Shown in pieces: positions 14,284-19,744 of a stretch of 19,744 nt of DNA. The stretch lies in NCBI GenBank assembly GCA_003151655.1, contig PLYB01000121.1:867-20610 (forward strand), written 5' to 3'. This stretch comes from Gallionellaceae bacterium (GTDB lineage Bacteria > Pseudomonadota > Gammaproteobacteria > Burkholderiales > Gallionellaceae). Both the position numbers and the translations under genes were made by a program. How positions within the stretch are numbered: position 1 is the first letter of the stretch; each line of letters starts with the position of its first letter. The notes under the pieces were generated by a model. It did no database searches. It had not been told where the DNA came from and saw only the letters and a list, made by a program, of their open reading frames with translations.

Positions 14284-14313
14284 ATTTCAACTTTCACCGG
14301 TGAAAGTTGAAAT
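14284..14313. promoter_or_regulatory. parS-like palindrome 1 (30 bp perfect)
   Basis: This is the longest copy. The shared core ACTTTCACCGGTGAAAGT is extended by six matching bases on each side, giving a perfect 30-bp palindrome centred between 14298 and 14299. It is a likely ParB binding site. Confidence 0.72.
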
Positions 14314-14410
14314 TACTTCCTAAATCATAAATAAGGCATCACTGAACTCTCAAAAAATACAATGAGCCAAATTATATTTGCGACAAAAGACTGATCAAAT
14401 TACTTCGGCA

Positions 14411-14428
14411 ACTTTCACCGGTGAAAGT
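14411..14428. promoter_or_regulatory. parS-like palindrome 2
   Basis: ACTTTCACCGGTGAAAGT is a perfect 18-bp palindrome identical to the core of site 1. It lies 127 bp (centre to centre about 121 bp) downstream of site 1. Confidence 0.7.
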
Positions 14429-15054
14429 AAGCCACACTTGGGTACGCCTGTAAGTTGCTTAAATTTCTGTTTTACAGAAGGACTTGAAAACCGGCTGTCC
14501 CATCAGCCATTCTCTAACTGGGCATTCAGGTTGAGAACTACAGGAAGTGAGGCTTCACGGATAATGTAACCACCGAATAATATGGGAAGATAAAGCCTGG
14601 CGATGAGATCGAATCTCCCAGCATAGATGCGGAGAGGTGCTTGGCTTGAACCAAAAAGGAGATTGATCAAGTTAATTCATTTCACATTTGAATTACATAG
14701 TTGGAGGATCGTCGGTATATAGCAGGTAATCTCTCCGTCCGGAGTTTTATACGGAGCAGGGCGGGTCCGTCAAGCAGCCGTAAACGCATGGTGAACAGCA
14801 AGGGCACTATTGGCGCTGCGGGTAACGAATTGTAGAAAAAGAGAACGCTCCTCCCCCACAACGATTAACAATAGAAGCCATAAATACTTAAAAAGATTTC
14901 CTACCATTCAAACTAAAAAGTGTACGAATGGTATTATTAGCAATACTTGACCTCACATTTATAAATCACTTTTGGCCAGCATTTGAAATCATGCTGATGA
15001 AAAAAAGTAATGACTTTAGATTTGCTATTAACTGTAAACAATAAAACACTCCTT

Positions 15055-15072
15055 ACTTTCACCGGTGAAAGT
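15055..15072. promoter_or_regulatory. parS-like palindrome 3
   Basis: ACTTTCACCGGTGAAAGT is again perfect over 18 bp. It sits about 100 bp upstream of the parA promoter and 644 bp from site 2. Confidence 0.7.
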
Positions 15073-15151
15073 TAAATTCAATCAGAAAAACTCCCAATTC
15101 CATAAATAAATAAAATAATAATTCCTCTTTAAAAATACTCATGCTATATTG

Positions 15152-15179
15152 TTGGCAATCATAGATTTATTAATATTAT
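15152..15179 (+). promoter_or_regulatory. parAB promoter
   Basis: TTGGCA (15152-15157) and TATTAT (15174-15179) are 16 bases apart. The transcript would start near 15186 and carry palindrome 4 in its leader, so ParB bound there could block the promoter's early transcription. Confidence 0.55.
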
Positions 15180-15205
15180 TAGAAAATTGAAAATAATGGT
15201 GACTG

Positions 15206-15221
15206 CTTTCACCGGTGAAAG
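15206..15221. promoter_or_regulatory. parS-like palindrome 4, in the parA leader
   Basis: CTTTCACCGGTGAAAG is a perfect 16-bp palindrome ending 20 bases before the parA ATG. Its place between promoter and ribosome-binding site suggests a dual role as centromere and operator. Confidence 0.7.
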
Positions 15222-15241
15222 TGAAAATCGAAAGGATAGAA

Positions 15242-15919
15242 ATGACAGCTAAAATAATTTCCGTGTTCAACCAGAAGGGCGGTTGCGCCAAGAGTACAAG
15301 TACAGTTCAGCTTGCTGGTACGCTAGGTTTAAGAGGGTATAAGGTTTTTGTGATAGATATGGATCCACAAAATACGTCTGCGCTTTGGGCGCTTGCGGCA
15401 ACTGATACCCCTTTCCCGGCCGAAATTTTGTCGTTCGCTCCATTAGGTGAGCATTTTGTTGAAAAGGTAAAAACACTCGTAGAACGCTTTGATATTCTTA
15501 TTATTGATAATCCTCCGGCGTTGGATTCGAGAGTGCCATGGGCGTCACTTTTAATAAGTGACTTGGCTATAATTCCTTGTATTCCGGTCATGGATAATAT
15601 CTGGGCCAGTCGCCAAGCAGAGGATTTAGTGGAGCGTGCTCAAAAAGAAAATCCATCCCTTCAGGCAACTTATTTGATGAGTATGGTAAGACGTGGAAAT
15701 GTGTTTGATCAATGTTTAACTGTTCTTGAACAAAAAGCAAAGCTTCCAATAATGAAAACTAAAATCGCTATGCGTAATGCGTATCCTGAATCACAAATAT
15801 TTGGTTGTGTTGTTGGGCAGTTTGGTAATAGCCCCGCAGCTAAGGAACAAGAAGCCCTCGTTGATGAGGTAATCGGTCTTCTTGGAATCAAACTTAAAAA
15901 AAGAGTGAATAAATTATGA
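15242..15919 (+). CDS. parA: ParA-type partition ATPase
   Basis: I start at ATG 15242 (MTAKIISVFNQKGG, 225 residues), which has AAAGGA six bases upstream; a GTG at 15215 lies inside palindrome 4 and is unlikely. ParA binds ATP and the nucleoid and moves plasmid copies apart with ParB. The deviant Walker A motif KGGCAKST is at residues 12-19 and the Walker A' region VFVIDMDPQNT at about 37-47. Walker B lies in FDILIIDNPP (about 85-94). There is no N-terminal helix-turn-helix extension, so it belongs to the short ParA (type Ib-like) group, which usually does not repress transcription itself. Its TGA overlaps the parB ATG by four bases. Confidence 0.92.
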   Translation: MTAKIISVFNQKGGCAKSTSTVQLAGTLGLRGYKVFVIDMDPQNTSALWALAATDTPFPAEILSFAPLGEHFVEKVKTLVERFDILIIDNPPALDSRVPWASLLISDLAIIPCIPVMDNIWASRQAEDLVERAQKENPSLQATYLMSMVRRGNVFDQCLTVLEQKAKLPIMKTKIAMRNAYPESQIFGCVVGQFGNSPAAKEQEALVDEVIGLLGIKLKKRVNKL

Positions 15920-16914
15920 ACATTAAGAAGATTAGTAAAAACAATATGGCGGCTCGTGTAGCATCGAGTGCCGAATCAGCCCCGTCGATACAGGATCGTT
16001 TGGATCATGCAAAGACAGTAGTCGATTTGCATCCAACAGCATTAAAGGCATCGGTAAATACACAAGATGCCGCCCCGGCGCGATTGGAGAACCCCAGCGC
16101 GAACGGCGGAATCTTTGTTGAGGCAGACATAAATCAGATCGACGAAAACCCGTTTAACGCACGTAAAATTTATCGACCTGAACGCGTCAAAGAGTTGGCA
16201 GACTCAATTGGCGCAAAAGGACAAGATGTTCCAGGGATTGCGACGATCCGAAACGGACGGTATGTCCTGGCTGCAGGCCATTACCGTAGGAAAGCAATAA
16301 AACTTTTGGAGCTGCCCACGATGAGCCTTATGGTTCACGAAGGATTAAGCGATAAAGAGTTGTTTGAATTTTCATACCGTGAAAATGCGGAACGAGAAGG
16401 GCAGTCCGCTTTGGATAATGCGTTAGCATGGGCAGACTTGCTTTCACACGGTCTTTTTGAAAGTGAAACAGAGATTGCTGAAGTCACCGGCTTTTCTCTT
16501 GCGAACGTCAATAAAACTCTTCAGATCTTAAAAATATCAGCGCCTGTTCTCGAAATCGTCAAAGAGGATCCGTCTCTATTCCCGATGAGCAATCTGTATG
16601 AATTAAAGCTATATGAAGAGGCCGCTGGCAATAGTGAGCGCACGCTCGAAATGGCAAGACTCATGAAGGAAGGTGATATTTCGCGTAAAGGCATTCAAGA
16701 AGCAAGAGCAAAACTTGAAAAACCAAAAGGCGAAAAACAACAACGCAAAACATCCCGCGCCTACAAAATTAACAAAGAAGGGCAGAACATCGGATCAATT
16801 AAAGAGTGGGACACCGGTCGCGTTTTACTCGACGTGGTTCTGCCTGATTCAGCGGAAAGAGAGGCCATCATGCTTGAACTCAAAACACGGTTTGGCATAC
16901 AGGGAGCCGAGTGA
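15916..16914 (+). CDS. parB: ParB-type partition protein
   Basis: The 332-residue protein starts within the parA stop (ATGA). Residues 1-65 are a flexible N-terminal part that should contact ParA. Residues about 68-170 form the ParB/Srx CTPase-type domain: INQIDENPFNARKIY, then GQDVPGIATI, GHYRRKA (in place of the usual GERRxRA) and YRENAEREGQS. A helix-turn-helix region follows at about 185-215 (ETEIAEVTGFSLANVNKTLQ). The C-terminal 270-332 begins with a Lys-rich linker and ends in a likely dimerisation domain. It should bind the four CTTTCACCGGTGAAAG palindromes upstream of parA. The combination of a short ParA with a canonical, CTPase-like ParB is unusual enough to note, but the ParB assignment is firm. 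Confidence 0.9.
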   Translation: MNIKKISKNNMAARVASSAESAPSIQDRLDHAKTVVDLHPTALKASVNTQDAAPARLENPSANGGIFVEADINQIDENPFNARKIYRPERVKELADSIGAKGQDVPGIATIRNGRYVLAAGHYRRKAIKLLELPTMSLMVHEGLSDKELFEFSYRENAEREGQSALDNALAWADLLSHGLFESETEIAEVTGFSLANVNKTLQILKISAPVLEIVKEDPSLFPMSNLYELKLYEEAAGNSERTLEMARLMKEGDISRKGIQEARAKLEKPKGEKQQRKTSRAYKINKEGQNIGSIKEWDTGRVLLDVVLPDSAEREAIMLELKTRFGIQGAE

Positions 16915-17216
16915 GTACGCACTTTGCCTTGCTAGGCGGAATAACCATCCAAATCTCTGCTAAGGGGGCTACACCCTTGTAGGGGCTCAGGCACGGCAAG
17001 GCGGACAGTGGGCAACCCGTTTATTTCCTGATGGAAGGGCGCGGCCTATCCAAAAGATCAGTAGGGTAGGGGAGTGTGAACTTTCGGTGTTATGGAGCCA
17101 TTTCGTTTCCGGTGTAATATGCAGCTTGGCAGTCGCTGAGAAGTTCCAACTTATAGGCCAGATCGGCTGTGGGCCGAAAGGAGGTGCTTACAAACACCTC
17201 GATTCTAGAAATCAAC
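16915..17216. other. Convergent intergenic region between parB and umuC fragment
   Basis: No gene is supported in this 302-bp gap between converging genes. It contains CTACA-CCCT-TGTAG (near 16970-16983) and GAGGTG/CACCTC (17181-17186 and 17195-17200), either of which could give a small RNA hairpin, but neither is followed by a good T-run. The rest looks like eroded, non-coding plasmid or IS debris. Confidence 0.5.
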
Positions 17217-18173
17217 TTACCATGCCTCCATCAATTCATCCCAATCCGACGTATAGCTCGGCGACTTCTGCTCTCGGCGCGTAGCCCACCGTTGCTTTGT
17301 TCCTGCCGCGCCGATCGTGACACTATCCCGGCCCATGCTACGGTTGATTGCATCCATAACGCACATCATCTTGTCTGATCGAGACTGTTCCTCAGGATCG
17401 TCGAATAACGTGCGCTGCGCTGTAGCTTTCTCATGCAGCCCCATTAGCAGCACTCCACTTTTCCTATAACGCAATGCCGGACGGAAGATAGCTTTCAAGC
17501 CGCATAGCGCCGCTTTGACGAGCTTGGTTGTGTCGTCGGTAGGCTGGGGTAGCGGAACGACGATAGAGCGGCTGTATTGCTCTTCATTTGCCTTGAATGG
17601 GTTGGTTTGGATGAAGACGCACAGACTTGCGGCAACAGAACCATCCCGCCGGAGTTTTTCTGCGGCGCGGGTTGTATAGAATGCAACGGACTCGGACAAA
17701 TCATCTAGCGTAGAGACGGGAGCACCGAACGAACGAGACACCATAATTTGCTGACGTGGCGTGCCTGCTTCTTCAAGTTCGATGCAAGGAATTCCGTTAA
17801 GCTCGTTAGCTGTTCGTACAAGCACTATCGAGAACTGTTGCCGCAAATATTCAATATTTGCGCATCGTAAGTCTTCCACGGTGTTTATGTTCAGTTTAGC
17901 CAGACCTTCAGTTAACTTGCGGCCGATTCCCCATACTTCGCCAACAGGAATGCTCGCAAATAATTCGCTGCGTTGCTTGTCACTTAGTTGCCCGAAGTCG
18001 CACACGCCATTATTTCCTGCAAGCTCTTTCTTTGCGCAGTGGTTGGCAAGCTTGGCGAGCGTCTTGGAATCAGCGATACCGACACAGACAGGAATTCCAA
18101 CGTTGCGCTTAACTGTTTTCCGAATCTTCTGACCATAGTCCGCGAGTGTAAAGGATAGGAAATTCAACTGCAC
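17217..18173 (-). pseudogene. umuC: UmuC (DNA polymerase V catalytic subunit) lacking its N-terminus
   Basis: From LADYGQKIRKTVKRNVGIPV to the end the frame matches UmuC from about residue 117 onward of the 422-residue E. coli protein. Visible landmarks are VGIADSKTLAKLANHCAKK, VGEVWGIGRKLTEGL and VSRSFGAP, and the C-terminal RTLFDDPEE region resembles the beta-clamp-binding segment. The palm residues, including the Asp6 and SIDEAF acids, are gone, so translesion synthesis is impossible. The first few codons (from GTG 18173) are not UmuC-like. The break lies at a CAAG/CTTG (18173-18176) next to the IS91-type element, which probably cut the gene. No umuD remains in the window. Plasmid umuDC operons are common SOS cargo. 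Confidence 0.87.
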
Positions 18174-18176
18174 AAG

Positions 18177-19744
18177 TCAATTTATTTCCGGCCATTTTCG
18201 GCATCCCCACCCCAAGCCAATCCCATTCTCATCTTCGCATCCCTGAAAAAGCCTTCACTTCGTCTTCCTCTTCCCCAAAATCGTAGTAATTTCCCCAAAA
18301 CCCGCCCCACGCTGAACCCGATGCACAGCCCTTCCCAAAGCATGCTGAAAACTTCTTTTCACCAAGCGACACTCTGATCAAATTCGATTTCCGGTTCCGG
18401 CTCGACTATCACCCATTCGTGATCACTACCTGCCTGCGCAAAATTCGCTGCCAATTCCCACAGCGGTGGCCCGCGTGCAGGAGCGATTCTCGGTGGCTGG
18501 CTTGATTCGCCGATATGCTCCAGAATCTTCCTCACGTCACTCGCCTCGTTGATGAAGGCGATAATTCGCATCTGGGCTTGGCAGATCGGACAGGTTAAGG
18601 GGAATGCTTCATAAATGCGCGCCAGCAGCATGGCCCACAGATAGTGCGACGCACGGCGAGGTTTTTCCTCTGCTCCGGCGGCATCCGCAAGCGGCAAAGA
18701 CGGTGCAATCACCGCCACCGGAGCCATTGCGATGACTGCCGCGCGCAGGGGCGAGTTGGGTGCCAGCACACCGTAATAGCGATGGCGATGCGAGCGGGGT
18801 GGCGGCACTAATGCGGCAATTTTACCGATCAGTTCCAGCGGTGTCAGCACCAGATCGCTTGAACCATCAAGGCCGGGCTTGGGGCTGTGGTAGACCAGAT
18901 GTTCGGCATCCAGTTGTTGCAGATGTTCGAGCGCGAAAGGTGGGCGCGCGCAATAGCGCAGCAAGCGTTCCAGCCCTGCCCGGTCTTTCTCGTTGATGCA
19001 TACCGAGGCGTTTACTGAAAATCCGCCGCCATGCACCCAACTGCCCATCAACTCGGCATCGCTCTTGTCAAACAGGCCGCGACGGACGAAAGTGCGCAGC
19101 ACAAGCCTTCGAACCTCTGCTTGTACCTTGGCAATGGCGGTCTCATCAATCCATGTCGCCGCATGAAAATCCACCCCCGCCCCATCGCCAGCATTGGCGG
19201 CTGGCTCAAATACCCCGTCAACGATACAGCAGTGAAAGTGGACGTGCTCGTTAAGGGACGAGCCGAAGCGGTGGATGAAGGCAACCGCGCCTATTCGGGC
19301 TTGGGCATTGCAACCCGGGCTGTGTTCGCGCAAGCACCGTTCCACCTCGCGCAGAAAGATGCGCAAGACAGCACCTTGCAAGGCTACATCACGTTGCAAG
19401 TAATAGCGCAGCCGCTTGGGCACCGAGAGTACCCATTGACGTACCGGCAACCGGGGAAACACGTGATCGGCCAGATGCGCGGCTGTTTCGACCATGCGCC
19501 GTGTGTTGCACGAAGGGCATACGCCACGACCTTTGCAGGAGAAGGCGATCAGGAAGTCGTGTCCGCACTCGTCACAATGAGCTCTGGCGAAACCGTGCGC
19601 CAAAATTCCGCATTCGAGATAGCGACGAAAGGCATTCTCCACATGAGCAGGCGGCGATTCATTGTATTCCCCGCTTGAAAGTGCCAGCCAAGTTTCGAAG
19701 TGCGTCTGAACAGTGCGATACCACAGCGTCTGTTCGGGACGGCG
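18177..19744 (-). mobile_element. IS91-family element, right part outside the window
   Basis: The element carries a rolling-circle-type transposase gene on the minus strand and abuts the umuC break. Base 18177 is my estimate of its oriIS end because IS91 inserts next to CTTG or GTTC and CTTG (minus strand) is at 18173-18176. The 182 bp after the transposase stop is C-rich with repeated TTCCCCAAAA, as may suit a terminal origin. The other end (terIS) lies beyond the window. Confidence 0.65.
18359..19744 (-). CDS. IS91-family transposase (5' end outside window)
   Basis: The frame is open to the window edge, giving 461 residues; the start codon is not seen. IS91 transposases are HUH nucleases that move DNA by rolling-circle replication without making target duplications. 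The N-terminal zinc-finger cysteines are visible (CDEC at about 57-60, CKGRGVCPSC at about 70-79). The metal-binding HUH motif is HVHFH at about 167-171, and HRYYGVLAPNSPLR, at about 321-334, is the conserved tyrosine region. Near the C-terminus, TCPICQAQMRIIAFI is a second cysteine pair typical of IS91/ISCR-like proteins. It is uninterrupted across the window, so it may be active. Its GC-rich composition contrasts with the plasmid backbone, which points to recent arrival. Confidence 0.9.
   Translation of the reverse strand, partial: RRPEQTLWYRTVQTHFETWLALSSGEYNESPPAHVENAFRRYLECGILAHGFARAHCDECGHDFLIAFSCKGRGVCPSCNTRRMVETAAHLADHVFPRLPVRQWVLSVPKRLRYYLQRDVALQGAVLRIFLREVERCLREHSPGCNAQARIGAVAFIHRFGSSLNEHVHFHCCIVDGVFEPAANAGDGAGVDFHAATWIDETAIAKVQAEVRRLVLRTFVRRGLFDKSDAELMGSWVHGGGFSVNASVCINEKDRAGLERLLRYCARPPFALEHLQQLDAEHLVYHSPKPGLDGSSDLVLTPLELIGKIAALVPPPRSHRHRYYGVLAPNSPLRAAVIAMAPVAVIAPSLPLADAAGAEEKPRRASHYLWAMLLARIYEAFPLTCPICQAQMRIIAFINEASDVRKILEHIGESSQPPRIAPARGPPLWELAANFAQAGSDHEWVIVEPEPEIEFDQSVAW

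Larger units (their letters stand above)
13681..15151. other. About 1.5 kb without supported genes, containing three centromere-like palindromes
   Basis: Apart from the palindromes at 14284, 14411 and 15055, I find no gene. Open frames at 13767-13964 (minus) and 14378-14569 (plus) lack motifs and ribosome-binding sites, and the second runs through a palindrome. Other structure: TACCATTC (14902-14909) with GAATGGTA (14926-14933), and CTCCGT (14733-14738) with ACGGAG (14751-14756), which competes with an alternative CTCCG/CGGAG hairpin. Stretch 14440-14830 is less AT-rich than its surroundings and may be transferred debris. Confidence 0.55.

Noticed and set aside
14378..14569. 63-codon plus-strand open frame
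   Set aside because: It is read straight through a parS-like palindrome and lacks start signals.
19031..19678. 215-codon plus-strand open frame
   Set aside because: Antisense shadow of the well-supported IS91 transposase.

Overview
The window looks like an accessory, plasmid-borne stretch of DNA from a Gram-negative bacterium, most likely a gammaproteobacterium. The plasmid call rests on a Rep_3-type replication initiator beside a 14-copy iteron array, a ParA/ParB pair downstream of a palindromic centromere-like array, three toxin-antitoxin modules, a truncated umuC and an IS91-type transposase. The Gram-negative call rests on a periplasmic Prc-like protein and strong UmuC similarity. I cannot name a genus. 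Composition is mosaic: the first 2.4 kb and the last 2.5 kb are GC-rich, while the middle, especially 10.2-16 kb, is AT-rich.

Layout. (1) 3-2391, plus strand: the end of a gene with a phospholipase-D-like HxR(x4)D motif, overlapping a gene for an unrecognised 677-residue helical protein; a candidate two-gene defence or conflict locus. (2) 2508-3469, minus strand: an intact DUF433-type antitoxin followed by a DUF5615-type toxin gene broken by an internal deletion and a second frameshift. (3) 3724-8220, minus strand: a tight five-gene operon encoding a secreted six-cysteine protein, a 65-residue protein, a Prc-like periplasmic protein with a signal peptide, a cytosolic protein with CxxC pairs, and a protein with one N-terminal membrane segment. 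The Prc-like protein keeps the fold motifs but has Gly at the nucleophile position and Ser at the general-base Lys position, and carries an extra C-terminal domain with two cysteine pairs. This operon is my best candidate for an undescribed system. (4) 8452-10258: ParDE and VapBC-type modules separated by degenerate direct repeats, each with its own promoter and palindromic operator.

(5) 10266-13066: the replication region. It holds the initiator gene on the minus strand with a promoter and inverted half-iterons, a small DNA-binding-type protein whose promoter sits exactly between two 16-bp inverted repeats, then 14 iterons with a central AT-rich segment, tandem 9-mers and a hairpin. (6) 13296-13680: an ankyrin-repeat gene scrap abutting a 283-bp element with imperfect terminal inverted repeats. 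(7) 13.7-16.9 kb: about 1.5 kb of apparently non-coding DNA with four copies of a CTTTCACCGGTGAAAG palindrome, then parA and parB overlapping by 4 bp. (8) 17217-19744, minus strand: umuC lacking its catalytic N-terminus, cut at a CTTG/CAAG tetranucleotide next to an IS91-family element whose transposase gene runs off the window.

Together, modules 5 and 7 maintain the plasmid, modules 2 and 4 stabilise it after segregation, and modules 1 and 3 are cargo of unknown or inferred function. All family names come from motif recognition without database searches.
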